Below are positions 1 through 8,411 of a stretch of DNA of 64,000 bases, piece after piece. The position numbers were made by a program, and so were the translations under genes. The stretch spans positions 496,001 to 560,000 of the forward strand of contig JACJYC010000003.1 of the NCBI GenBank assembly GCA_020636325.1, given 5' to 3'. The notes under the pieces were generated by a model that worked only from the letters and a program-made list of their open reading frames with translations, was not told where the DNA came from and searched no databases. Position 1 is the first letter of the stretch; each line of letters opens with the position of its first letter. This stretch comes from Lewinellaceae bacterium. Its GTDB lineage: Bacteria > Bacteroidota > Bacteroidia > Chitinophagales > Saprospiraceae.

Positions 1-1
1 T

Positions 2-139
2 ATGGATGATAGACAAACACCAATGAATACGTTTAAAGGTAAAGTCACTTTTGTATATTTAATTCACAGTTATTTAAAGTATGGATATATTAATCAGAAG
101 AATGTCGACTTAGAGGTTGAGAAAGTTATTCAAAATTGA
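2..139 (+). CDS. C-terminal end of an unknown protein (probably cut by window edge)
   Basis: An open frame of 45 codons runs from the first bases of the window to a TGA at 137-139. It contains ATG codons at 2 and 23, but the reading frame is open to the window edge, so the real start may lie outside. The peptide is rich in Lys, Tyr, Asn and Val and has no recognisable motif. Base composition is strongly AT-rich, unlike the GC-rich genes from 528 onward and like the toxin/immunity island at 30-50 kb, so this may be the end of another accessory gene. Function unknown. Confidence 0.4.
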   Translation: MDDRQTPMNTFKGKVTFVYLIHSYLKYGYINQKNVDLEVEKVIQN

Positions 140-196
140 TTTTTAAAATGAAGTTTTGATTTGCGCTCTCTCTTACAATTATTAGATCTTAAAATC

Positions 197-322
197 ATGG
201 ATCAGATTAAAATGATTTTTTTATTTTTTATTAATTGTAATCCTAATATGAGATTAATTGAGGATTTTAAAATTGAAATCAACGGGCCGATTTCAAAAAT
301 CCCAGATTACAAGATAAGTTAA
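197..322 (+). CDS. Small AT-rich ORF, unknown, possible relic
   Basis: A 41-codon frame starts at ATG 197 and ends at TAA 320-322. It begins with a short hydrophobic run ending in a Cys (IFLFFINC), which could be a lipoprotein-like leader, followed by a polar tail. No good ribosome binding site is visible. It follows the partial gene at 2-139 with similar composition and could be a truncated immunity-like lipoprotein or simply a chance frame in decayed DNA. Weakly supported. Confidence 0.25.
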   Translation: MDQIKMIFLFFINCNPNMRLIEDFKIEINGPISKIPDYKIS

Positions 323-410
323 AATCTGTAGGGAGTCAAATTTTAGATGATTGATTAAAAAAAAACGGTTTCGCTCATATCCATTAGGGTTAGGCCGTTC
401 AATAAAGTGT

Positions 411-474
411 TTTTCTCGCGAAGACGCAAAGACGCAAAGATTTGATTTTCAAAATGCTGCGCATGCTGAAAATC
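411..474. repeat. Repeat/hairpin between AT-rich edge and core genes
   Basis: The stretch carries a GACGCAAA unit repeated in tandem (about 424-439), followed by a perfect 8-base inverted repeat, GATTTTCA at 444-451 and TGAAAATC at 467-474, around a partly palindromic loop. It lies just downstream of the stop of the minus-strand gene at 528 and could end its transcripts, although no U-run follows. Runs of this kind are often dispersed in Bacteroidota genomes; that is recollection, not tested here. The rest of the gene-free stretch 323-527 shows nothing else. Confidence 0.4.
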
Positions 475-527
475 CTGTTGACACAAAACTCTGAACGGTC
501 TCTGCTGTCCTGGCAATCAATAGAATT

Positions 528-1571
528 TTAATCCACTTTCTTCGCCAACACCACATACACCGGAAAGTGGTCGCTATAACCGCCGGCGTATACATCCCCG
601 TCGAAAGTCCGGAAAGGATACCCTTTGAAATGACCTGATTTCTGGAACAGATAGGCCGGATTGTGGATCTTGACCTGGAAATACTGGTATCCTCCGACAC
701 GAGGGCTGATCAACCCCTTGGAGAGGATGATCTGGTCGAACAGGTTCCAGGCATCCTGGTAGGCGAGGGTGCCGATCCCCTTTTTGTACAAATCGAACAT
801 CGGATTGAACAGGCCTTTGGACCGGACTTCTTTTATTTTCCCCTCCGCGGCCAGCACTTTCCGGACACTGGGGCTGGTGGGGTCGTCGTTCAGGTCGCCC
901 ATGATCATGACCTTGGCGGAAGGGTCGGCATTGATCAACGAATCGACCACCTGTTTGCAGACCATGGCCCCGGCATTCCGCAATGGTTGGGAAGCCGCTT
1001 CGCCGCCGCGCCTGGACGGCCAGTGATTGACCAGCACATGCAAAGGTTCGCCGTCGAGTTCGCCGGAAACAAAAAGGATGTCTCTGGTCCGGATCCGCTC
1101 GCCGCTGTCATCGTAGATCATCAACGGGATGGCCCGGCTGGCGGTGACCTTGAAATATTTGGGTTGGTACAACAAGCCGACGTCAATGCCGCGCATATCG
1201 GGAGAGTCGAACTGAACGATCTGGTAATTCCTGGCGGCGATTTTGGGCTGTTTGACGAGGTCCTCAAGCACTTTCCGGTTTTCGATCTCGCTTACGCCGA
1301 GGATGGCAACCCCGTCAGGGGAGATCTCGGTGCCGAGTTCTGAAATGACCTGGGAAAGGTTACCCAGTTTATCGGCGTATAGCTCGGGGGTCCATTTCCG
1401 GAGTCCGTCCGGTGTGAACTCCTCGTCGTTGATATTCGGATCATTGTCGGTATCAAACAGGTTTTCGAGGTTGTAAAAGCCGACGATGCCGACCCGGTAT
1501 TGCTGTTTTTGGGAAATGCCTTCCCGGCAGACGAACAGCGCCAGGAACAGAAGGATTTGAATGACTTTCAT
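528..1571 (-). CDS. Secreted endonuclease/exonuclease/phosphatase family protein
   Basis: The 347-residue product has a signal peptide (residues 1-21, ending GISQ) and then the metal-dependent EEP fold. Visible family motifs in order: NLENLFD near residue 34 (metal-ligand Asn and Glu), GVSEIEN near 90 (metal-ligand Glu), NHWPSR near 182 (His-containing strand), GDLNDDP near 223 (Asp/Asn catalytic pair) and SDHFPV near the C terminus (catalytic His). All key residues are present, so it should be an active periplasmic or surface phosphodiesterase or nuclease. It is divergent from the TonB receptor at 1730 and the DUF5689-like lipoprotein at 4540, a combination recurrent in Bacteroidota. I infer that it cleaves a phosphorylated or nucleic-acid substrate taken up by that receptor. 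The exact substrate is not readable from the sequence. Confidence 0.9.
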   Translation of the reverse strand: MKVIQILLFLALFVCREGISQKQQYRVGIVGFYNLENLFDTDNDPNINDEEFTPDGLRKWTPELYADKLGNLSQVISELGTEISPDGVAILGVSEIENRKVLEDLVKQPKIAARNYQIVQFDSPDMRGIDVGLLYQPKYFKVTASRAIPLMIYDDSGERIRTRDILFVSGELDGEPLHVLVNHWPSRRGGEAASQPLRNAGAMVCKQVVDSLINADPSAKVMIMGDLNDDPTSPSVRKVLAAEGKIKEVRSKGLFNPMFDLYKKGIGTLAYQDAWNLFDQIILSKGLISPRVGGYQYFQVKIHNPAYLFQKSGHFKGYPFRTFDGDVYAGGYSDHFPVYVVLAKKVD

Positions 1572-1699
1572 CGTGCAAAAATTGCAATTTATTTGTTTAG
1601 ACGCAAAACAACGGACAAAGTTCTTAAATAAAGATGGGGCAAAGAATTAAGTTAGTGTTAATTTTGGCGCCGGAAGAAAGCAAGATTGTCAATTAGTTT

Positions 1700-1707
1700 T
1701 AATTTTG
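1700..1707 (+). promoter_or_regulatory. Candidate -7 element TAATTTTG upstream of TonB receptor
   Basis: The octamer fits the Bacteroidota housekeeping sigma -7 consensus TAnnTTTG and ends 22 bases before the ATG at 1730, giving a short leader. No convincing -33 TTTG is found at the expected spacing, so the call rests on the -7 match and position. Confidence 0.4.
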
Positions 1708-1729
1708 CCCAGCTTTTCAAATCTAAAGT

Positions 1730-4540
1730 ATGTTTGAACGTCTACCATTTTTTGCAGCGCTTGCCTTTGTCTGCTGCATGCTTAGCTTCAACCTCAATGG
1801 CCAAACCGTATTCCAGGGTAAAGTAATTGACCAGCTTTCAGGGCGGCCCATCCCGGGAACCACAGTCAGCCTGTTAACAGCCAGCACGACTTCGGATGCC
1901 GATGGCGCTTTCAAACTGGAAGCGGTGGTCGGTGCGGACGAAGTTGTTCTGACCTTTTCCGTGGCCGGCTACCGGACGCTGAACCTGTCGCAGAAAGTCA
2001 ACGGCCAATCGGTTGTCGAGCTGGGATCGGTCAACCTGGATGTCGAGGAAAACCAGGATTTGATCGGTTCCGAGGAAATCATTCCCACGGTCACCCTGAG
2101 CACGGACGAGGATATCAGTTCGGGTGCGCAAAACATATCGGGGGTGTTGACCGCCTCGCGCGATGTGTTCATTTCCGCGGCGGCTTACAACCTGAGCACG
2201 TACCGGTTTAACATCAGAGGTTACGACTCCGATTATTCCCAGGTATTGTTCAACGGCGTGCCCATGAACGATCCGGAGAGCGGCAGCGTTTTCTGGAGCG
2301 AATGGGGCGGCCTCAACGATGTCACCCGCAACAGGGACAATATCATCGGCCTGGAAGCCGGTGAATTCGCCTTCGGGGGCATCGGCGGCGCTTCCAATAT
2401 CGATACCCGGGCTTCCAATCACCGCAAACAATTCAGGGTATCCTACGCCCTGTCCAACCGGGCTTATCGCCATCGGGTGATGGGGACCTGGTCGACCGGC
2501 CTGCTCAAAAACGGATGGGCGCTTTCACTGAGCGCTTCCCGCCGCTGGGCCGAAGAGGGTTACGTGCCCGGCACTTTCTACGACGCCTGGTCCTATTTCA
2601 TGAGTGTCGATAAAAAGATCGGCAGCAAGCACCTGTTCAACTTCACGTTCCTCGGCGCGCCGAGCAAGAGGGGCAGATCAGGCGCTTCCACCAAGGAAAT
2701 GTACGATCTGGCCGGTACCAATTTCTACAACTCTTATTGGGGGTACCAGAACGGCGAGAAGCGAAACTCCCGGGTTTCACAATACAACCAACCGATGGCC
2801 ATTTTGCGCCACGACTGGGATATCAGCGATAACGCCCGTTTGACCACGGCCGCTTCTTACCAGTTCGGCAGGGCCGGCACCACCGCCCTCGACTGGTACA
2901 ATGCCCGCGACCCGCGACCCGATTATTACCGCCGCTTGCCCAGCTATATTCAAAACGGACAGTCTGCCATCGTCGAAGCCCTGCTGCGGGAAAACGAATC
3001 CCTGCGGCAGCTCGATTGGGATTATATGTACGACGTCAACCGCCACAACCTGACCACCGTGGAAAATGCCAACGGCATCGAAGGCAACAGCGTGACCGGC
3101 AACCGCGCGCAGTATGTGGTGGAAGAACGGCGGTTTGACAGCAAAACCGCCAACCTGAACACGATTCTGGCGATTGACGTCAACGAGCACTTCACCATCA
3201 ACGGCGGGCTGAACTACCAGCTGTACGTCAGCGAAAACTTCAAAGTGCTCGACGACCTGCTGGGCGCTGATTTTTATGTGGATATCGACAAATTCTCCGA
3301 GTTTGTGCCCGGCGCCAGCAATGATTACATCCAGAATGACCTGGCGATCCCCAACAGGATACTCAGGCAGGGGGATATCTTCGGGTACAATTACAATATC
3401 AATGTCCGCAAGGGCGGCGGCTGGCTCCAGGGGGATTTTTCCTTCAAACATCTTGACTTCTTCCTGGCCGGCAGCGCCGACAAGAATACGTACTGGCGGG
3501 ACGGCAAGGTGCAGAACGGCCGTTTCCCCGATAACTCCCTGGGCGAATCCGAAAAAGCCGACTTTTTTGAATACGGCGCCAAATCCGGGGTTACCTACAA
3601 ACTCGACGGCCGGAACTATTTCTTTGTCAACGGCGGGTATATTTCCAGGGCGCCGATGTCCCGAAATGCCTTCCTGGCGCAACGGACGCGGAACGCTCTG
3701 GTGGAGGGCCTGACCAATGAGAAGATCCTGTCCTTCGAAGGCGGGTACCTGCTCCGCGCGCCGTACGCCAAAGCCCGCCTGGTGGGGTATTATACCGATT
3801 TCAAGGATCAACTGTTCAACAGGAGCCTGTTCCTGGACAGCAACCTGGGCGACGGCGTGATCTCCGAAGGCGGATTTGTGAACTATATCATGACCGGCAT
3901 CGATACCCGGCATATGGGGCTTGAGATCGCCGGCGAGATCAGGGCTTTCTCCCGGCTGAAGATCAGCGCGGTGGCGGCTTTGGGCCAGTATACCTACACC
4001 AACCGGCCGCTGGCACGGATCTACCTGGACAACAGCGCCGCCAAACTGGCCGAAAAGGTGATTTACCTGAAGAACTTCTACGTGCCCAACGGCCCGCAGA
4101 AAGCGTATACGTTCGGCTTGAACTACAGCGGCAAAGACTTCTGGTTCGCAAGCCTGAACTTCAACTTTTTTGATGACATCTACATGGATTTCTACCCCGA
4201 AAGGCGTACGCTGGAGGCGGTTTCCTATGTGCCCAATCCGGATTACACCCAGCAGGCGGTAGACCCTGACTCGGACCTTTGGAAGCGCATCGTTCACCAG
4301 GAAAAAGCGCCGTCGGCGTATACGCTTGACTTTTTCGGCGGCAAATCCTGGAAGATCAAGGACCTGTATATCTACCTGAACGTCGGGGTGAATAACATAC
4401 TCGACAAGAAGGATTTCATTACCGGGGGATACGAGCAGTTTCGCTTCGATTTCGAGAACAAGAATCCGGATCTGTTCCCGAGCCGGTATTTCTATAGTTT
4501 CGGCCGGAATTATTTTGTCAGCCTGGCCTTCAGAATTTAA
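1730..4540 (+). CDS. TonB-dependent outer-membrane receptor with carboxypeptidase-regulatory domain
   Basis: The 936-residue product starts with a signal peptide (about residues 1-24, ending NLNGQ). A carboxypeptidase D regulatory-like beta-sandwich follows (about 26-110: GKVIDQLSGRPIPGTTVSL), then a TonB plug with NIRGYDSDYSQVLFNGVPM near 165, and a long Tyr/Asn/Phe-rich segment alternating as outer-membrane beta strands up to the C-terminal aromatic residue pattern (YFVSLAFRI). It should import a ligand across the outer membrane using TonB-ExbBD energy. The next gene starts within its stop codon (TAATG at 4537-4541), so the two are translationally coupled. The gene is full length. The ligand is unknown; the neighbouring EEP enzyme and DUF5689-like lipoprotein suggest a phosphate- or nucleotide-containing substrate (inference). 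Confidence 0.9.
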   Translation: MFERLPFFAALAFVCCMLSFNLNGQTVFQGKVIDQLSGRPIPGTTVSLLTASTTSDADGAFKLEAVVGADEVVLTFSVAGYRTLNLSQKVNGQSVVELGSVNLDVEENQDLIGSEEIIPTVTLSTDEDISSGAQNISGVLTASRDVFISAAAYNLSTYRFNIRGYDSDYSQVLFNGVPMNDPESGSVFWSEWGGLNDVTRNRDNIIGLEAGEFAFGGIGGASNIDTRASNHRKQFRVSYALSNRAYRHRVMGTWSTGLLKNGWALSLSASRRWAEEGYVPGTFYDAWSYFMSVDKKIGSKHLFNFTFLGAPSKRGRSGASTKEMYDLAGTNFYNSYWGYQNGEKRNSRVSQYNQPMAILRHDWDISDNARLTTAASYQFGRAGTTALDWYNARDPRPDYYRRLPSYIQNGQSAIVEALLRENESLRQLDWDYMYDVNRHNLTTVENANGIEGNSVTGNRAQYVVEERRFDSKTANLNTILAIDVNEHFTINGGLNYQLYVSENFKVLDDLLGADFYVDIDKFSEFVPGASNDYIQNDLAIPNRILRQGDIFGYNYNINVRKGGGWLQGDFSFKHLDFFLAGSADKNTYWRDGKVQNGRFPDNSLGESEKADFFEYGAKSGVTYKLDGRNYFFVNGGYISRAPMSRNAFLAQRTRNALVEGLTNEKILSFEGGYLLRAPYAKARLVGYYTDFKDQLFNRSLFLDSNLGDGVISEGGFVNYIMTGIDTRHMGLEIAGEIRAFSRLKISAVAALGQYTYTNRPLARIYLDNSAAKLAEKVIYLKNFYVPNGPQKAYTFGLNYSGKDFWFASLNFNFFDDIYMDFYPERRTLEAVSYVPNPDYTQQAVDPDSDLWKRIVHQEKAPSAYTLDFFGGKSWKIKDLYIYLNVGVNNILDKKDFITGGYEQFRFDFENKNPDLFPSRYFYSFGRNYFVSLAFRI

Positions 4541-6579
4541 TGTTTAATCCAAAATCACTGTTTATGATCCGTTTGCGTGGTCAGTGGATAATGCTTCTCG
4601 CTGTTTCCGCTCTCTTCTTCTGGTCGGGCTGTGTCGACCAGGATTTCGATGAACCCCCGGTGAGAGGACTTTCCACTCTGGAACCCAATAAAACCATTGC
4701 CGACCTGCTTGCGCTCGGCACCGGCGCCGGAGACGTGGAGATCAACGATGAATTCAATATCGGCGGCGTTGTTGTTGCCGATGACAGATCCGGAAACCTC
4801 TACAAACAAATTGTCATTCAGGATAATACGGGCGGCATACTGGTCCGGCTGAATGCAGTGGGCCTATACAACGACTTTCCCGAAGGGTCCCGCCTGGTGA
4901 TCAAGTGCCAGGGGCTTTCCCTGGGGTATTACGAAGGATTGCCGCAATTGAACGGCAGCCCGGGACAGGCCGTTGAAGAAGTGCGCATCAACCAGCACGT
5001 TTTTGTGACCGAACGCGATGTGACCGTTGAACCCCGGATCGTTACGATCCCGGAACTGGCGGACGACGCATTCCTGAAAACCATCCTGAATACCCTCGTC
5101 AAATTCGAAAGCGTACAGTTCGCATCGGCGGATGCCGGCGCCACCTACGCGGACGCGGTCAACCAGTTTTCGCTGAACCGGAATGTGGAAGACTGCAACA
5201 AAAATGCGGTTATCCTTCGTTCCAGCGGTTTCGCTGATTTCGCGGCTCAGCTGACGCCGACCGGCAGCGGCACCCTGACTGCGGTCATGAGCGTTTTCCG
5301 GGGGACCCGCCAATTGGTGATCCGCGATCCGGATGACGTGCAAATGACCGGCGATCGCTGCGATCCGGTTTCGGGCGGCACCCTCATGCCGATCAGCGAT
5401 TTGCGTACGGTTTACACCACAGGCGGCGTAAAAGGCCCCGACGGCAAGAACATCAAAGGCGTTGTGATCTCCGACCGGACCAACAACAACTGGGATGGCC
5501 GCAATCTGGTGATCCAGGACGGAACGGCCGGCATCATGGTTCGCTTCACCTCCACCCATACCTTTAATCTGGGCGATGAAGTAGAAGTGGGCATCGGCGG
5601 CCAGGAACTTTCTGAATTCAGGGGCTTGCTCCAGGTCAACAACGTTTCCAACGACAACGCCGTCAAAAAGGGCGCCGGCCAATTGCCGACCCCGCGTGCA
5701 ACGACCGTACAGGAATACAAGGCCAATGCCGAGGCATGGGAGTCCACCCTGGTCAAATTCACGGAGGTGGAATTGACCGGAAACGCCGTCTATTCAGGCA
5801 CGGTCACCATTGCCGACGGCGCAAATACGCTTCCGATGTTTACGCGCAGCCAGGCGAATTTCTCCGGAAGCGCTGTGCCGACCGGGAAAGTGAATGTGAC
5901 CGGTGTCGCTTCCGACTTCGACGGGGCGCAACTCATCATTCGCAACCTCTCGGACGTAGAGGGCGGCAATACCGGCAGCGGCGGAACACCGATCTCCCTG
6001 GGCGAACTGCGCCAGCTCTTTGCCGGGGGCGCCAGCACCGTTCCAACCGGTAAAACCATTAAGGGAATTGTCATCTCTGATTACGCCAACGCCAATACCA
6101 CCACCAAAAACCTTGTCTTTCAGGATACTTCCGGCGGGGTGGTTATCCGCCTCACAGCGGACCATACCTATCCGCTCGGTACGGAACTGGAGATCCAGGT
6201 CGGCGGTCAGGAACTTTCGGAATTCAACGGGCTGTTGCAGATCAATAACGTGCCGAATGCCCTGGTAACGGATAAAGGCGCAGGCACGCTGCCGACCCCG
6301 AAAACCGTGACCATCCAGGAGATCCTGACGGATATGCAGGGTGCGCAGAAGCTGGAATCGACGCTGGTGAAAATTGCGAATGCTACCTTCCCGGAAGGCG
6401 GGTCCTATTCAGGCAGCAAGAATGTAACGGACGGTACCGGCACGATTGTGATGTTTACGCGGACGCAGGCGCCGTTTGCCAATTCAAATGTACCTGCGGG
6501 CGCGGTCACCATTGTCGCGATGGTTTCCGACTTCAACGCTCCGCAAATCAATATCAGGTCGCTGGCCGATATTCAGTAG
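4540..6579 (+). CDS. DUF5689-like repeat lipoprotein partnered with TonB receptor
   Basis: The 679-residue product has an N-terminal hydrophobic segment ending in a Cys (FFWSGC, about residue 31), so it is probably a lipoprotein; an alternative start at 4564 gives a shorter leader. After an Asp-rich linker come three related modules of about 190-200 residues, each with a block like KGVVISD, then LVIQD.tGGI.VR, then G.EL.IQVGGQELSEF.GLLQINNV. This matches the OB-like DUF5689 family of Bacteroidota surface proteins. The last two modules are near-duplicates of each other (GGQELSEF in both). The start overlaps the receptor stop (TAATG), and a strong terminator follows, so receptor and lipoprotein form an operon. 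Binding function on the cell surface is inferred. Confidence 0.8.
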   Translation: MFNPKSLFMIRLRGQWIMLLAVSALFFWSGCVDQDFDEPPVRGLSTLEPNKTIADLLALGTGAGDVEINDEFNIGGVVVADDRSGNLYKQIVIQDNTGGILVRLNAVGLYNDFPEGSRLVIKCQGLSLGYYEGLPQLNGSPGQAVEEVRINQHVFVTERDVTVEPRIVTIPELADDAFLKTILNTLVKFESVQFASADAGATYADAVNQFSLNRNVEDCNKNAVILRSSGFADFAAQLTPTGSGTLTAVMSVFRGTRQLVIRDPDDVQMTGDRCDPVSGGTLMPISDLRTVYTTGGVKGPDGKNIKGVVISDRTNNNWDGRNLVIQDGTAGIMVRFTSTHTFNLGDEVEVGIGGQELSEFRGLLQVNNVSNDNAVKKGAGQLPTPRATTVQEYKANAEAWESTLVKFTEVELTGNAVYSGTVTIADGANTLPMFTRSQANFSGSAVPTGKVNVTGVASDFDGAQLIIRNLSDVEGGNTGSGGTPISLGELRQLFAGGASTVPTGKTIKGIVISDYANANTTTKNLVFQDTSGGVVIRLTADHTYPLGTELEIQVGGQELSEFNGLLQINNVPNALVTDKGAGTLPTPKTVTIQEILTDMQGAQKLESTLVKIANATFPEGGSYSGSKNVTDGTGTIVMFTRTQAPFANSNVPAGAVTIVAMVSDFNAPQINIRSLADIQ

Positions 6580-6590
6580 TAGTAGGCTCG

Positions 6591-6635
6591 TTTCTCCCGC
6601 AGATCCGGAATGGTCAGCCGGATCTGCGGGAGAAA
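6591..6635. terminator. Bidirectional terminator, perfect 18-bp stem
   Basis: Bases 6591-6608 and 6618-6635 are a perfect inverted repeat beginning TTTCTCCCGCAGATCC, with a 9-base loop. It sits between the convergent genes ending at 6579 (plus) and 6650 (minus), with A/T bases at the stem ends, so it can serve both directions. Confidence 0.85.
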
Positions 6636-6649
6636 ACGATCACCTGTTT

Positions 6650-7180
6650 TCAGGCCTGGTCATTCGGCGCCTGGTGCCCCTTGCGGTAGGCCAGCGTGCT
6701 GGGCGCAACGCCCAGGTTCTCGTCCAGATCAGCGCCTGGGGCCACCCATTTCCAGCCCACTTTGATCAAAGCCAGATGGTGTATGGCGTGATCGCATATG
6801 AACATCAGTTCCCTGCCTACGGAAGATTTCAGCATCGTATGCTCCAACGGCCCTTTATCCTGATCAAAATGGGCCCTGACGGACATATCCCTTTCCTCCT
6901 CAAGTTCGCTCAGGTAGGGCAATAAGCGGGAAAAGGCCTCATTGGCATAAGCCGGGTCTTTTTCGATCATCGGATTCCTTTCCCTTGCGGCATAATCGAG
7001 TTTCATTTCGGGAAGTCCTTTCACAAAACAATCGTAAAAGTCAAAGATATGTCTGAAATGCTGGCCTAATGTTGCACCATTGAAAATGGAAAGCGGCTGG
7101 CTGTAATGGACCCTGTCGATCTGATCCAGCAGCCCGATAATTTGTTCCGCCATGCTGACGGCGGCAGTTTTTCCGTTCAT
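6650..7180 (-). CDS. DinB-like four-helix protein
   Basis: The 176-residue product resembles the DinB/YfiT-like four-helix-bundle superfamily. Candidate metal-binding histidines are in GQHFRHIFDFYDCF near residue 40 and in DHAIHHLALI near residue 133; the spacing of one His early and a HxxxH-like pair late is typical. These proteins often act as thiol-dependent transferases or remain uncharacterised. The start is 10 bases after the folD stop on the minus strand, so both are probably cotranscribed. No signal peptide; cytosolic. Substrate cannot be inferred. Confidence 0.75.
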   Translation of the reverse strand: MNGKTAAVSMAEQIIGLLDQIDRVHYSQPLSIFNGATLGQHFRHIFDFYDCFVKGLPEMKLDYAARERNPMIEKDPAYANEAFSRLLPYLSELEEERDMSVRAHFDQDKGPLEHTMLKSSVGRELMFICDHAIHHLALIKVGWKWVAPGADLDENLGVAPSTLAYRKGHQAPNDQA

Positions 7181-7190
7181 TTATCTGAAT

Positions 7191-8072
7191 TTAGGGATAA
7201 ATTTCTTTCCGGTTGGCTTTGAGGGTGTTCAACAATAGGGAGACAACGGTCATCGGACCCACGCCGCCGGGTACCGGCGTAATGAAGGAGGCTTTTGGCG
7301 CTACGCCGGCAAAATCGACATCTCCGGCCAGTTTGTAGCCCCTTTTGGTTTCTGGCGCGTCCACCCGGTTGATCCCGACATCGATCACAACAACGCCTTC
7401 TTTGACCATATCGGCCGTTACAAAATTGGCCCGTCCGATAGCTGCGATCAGGATATCGGCCTTCAGGGTGTGTTCCCGCAGGTTTTGGGTCCGGCTGTGA
7501 CATATCGTTACGGTCCCGTTGCCCGGATTGGATTTTTGGGACAACAACAACGCGATCGGGGTACCGACGATATTGCTCCGGCCGATGACCACCACTTCCT
7601 TGCCTTCAGCAGAGATATTGTAACGCTTCATCATTTCGATGATGCCGCAAGGGGTGGCGGGAAGGTAACAAGGGAGGCCTTGCGCCATCCGCCCGAAATT
7701 GACCGGATGAAAACCATCCACATCCTTTTCCGGTTTGATGGCCAGGGTGACCCGGTCTTCGTTGATATGCCGGGGTAAGGGAAGCTGAACGATAAACCCG
7801 TCAATCTCGCTGTTCCGGTTGAGGTCGTCCACGATGCCGAGCAGTTCTTCCTCCGAGATCGCTGCATCCCTGCGGATCAGGGTGGACTGAAAACCGACCT
7901 CCTCGCAGGATTTGACCTTGTTGCGGACATATACCTGGCTGGCGGGGTCTTCGCCGATCAATACCGCAGCCAGATGGGGAGGCCTTTTGCCTTCATTTGT
8001 GATTTTGAGCACCTCTTCCGCAATTTCTTTTTTGATTTCCTGAGCGAGCAGCGTGCCGTTAATTTCTGTCAT
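7191..8072 (-). CDS. folD: Bifunctional methylenetetrahydrofolate dehydrogenase/cyclohydrolase FolD
   Basis: The 293-residue product has the complete FolD signature: YVRNKVKSCEEVGF near residue 48 (with the catalytic Lys), the FolD motif DGFIVQLPLP near 94, the Rossmann-type segment VVIGRSNIVGTP near 160 and PVPGGVGPMTV near 270. It interconverts 5,10-methylene-, methenyl- and 10-formyl-THF in the cytosol with NAD(P), supplying one-carbon units for purine and other syntheses, including the methylene-THF used by PanB (57242). Length is normal. It heads a probable two-gene unit with the DinB-like gene. Confidence 0.97.
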   Translation of the reverse strand: MTEINGTLLAQEIKKEIAEEVLKITNEGKRPPHLAAVLIGEDPASQVYVRNKVKSCEEVGFQSTLIRRDAAISEEELLGIVDDLNRNSEIDGFIVQLPLPRHINEDRVTLAIKPEKDVDGFHPVNFGRMAQGLPCYLPATPCGIIEMMKRYNISAEGKEVVVIGRSNIVGTPIALLLSQKSNPGNGTVTICHSRTQNLREHTLKADILIAAIGRANFVTADMVKEGVVVIDVGINRVDAPETKRGYKLAGDVDFAGVAPKASFITPVPGGVGPMTVVSLLLNTLKANRKEIYP

Positions 8073-8130
8073 AGCTTAAAATTGAAGGGTTTACCTGGTT
8101 GTGTTTCAATGATTATGCCGTGAAGTCAGG

Positions 8131-8138
8131 CAAAGGTA
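8131..8138 (-). promoter_or_regulatory. Candidate -7 element for folD (TACCTTTG on minus strand)
   Basis: The plus strand reads CAAAGGTA, the complement of TAnnTTTG, about 60 bases before the folD start. No -33 element at good spacing was found. Confidence 0.3.
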
Positions 8139-8215
8139 AACCTTTTGGCAAAAAAATTATTTTCCGGGTTTAACACAAAATTTTTCATAATGCATATGAT
8201 ATTTTCACAATTTAT

Positions 8216-8223
8216 TATCTTTG
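8216..8223 (+). promoter_or_regulatory. Candidate -7 element TATCTTTG for the SprB-like operon
   Basis: This fits TAnnTTTG and lies in the AT-rich divergent region 8073-8411 between folD and the 1819-residue surface protein. It would give an untranslated leader of about 180 bases. A TATG at 8195-8198 is the nearest poor -33 candidate. I see no other structure in this gene-free stretch. Confidence 0.4.
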
Positions 8224-8411
8224 TCCAATCTGAAAGTACGCCCTACGCACCTGTTTTCAAGTCTATAGCCCTTCTGATTGCCCTCGGAAGCGAGCCGTTT
8301 TTTTTTCAAATCTCATGACGACCGCCTAGGCGAAGAAATCCCTTATCCATTTAATTAGGCACTGTCTTCCATTACATAGTGGAACTTATTTGATCAAACA
8401 ATCAAAACGCC

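Noticed and set aside
2777..4297. 506-codon open frame on the minus strand
   Set aside because: Antisense shadow of the TonB receptor; no motif, no leader, low-complexity Val/Gln/His text.
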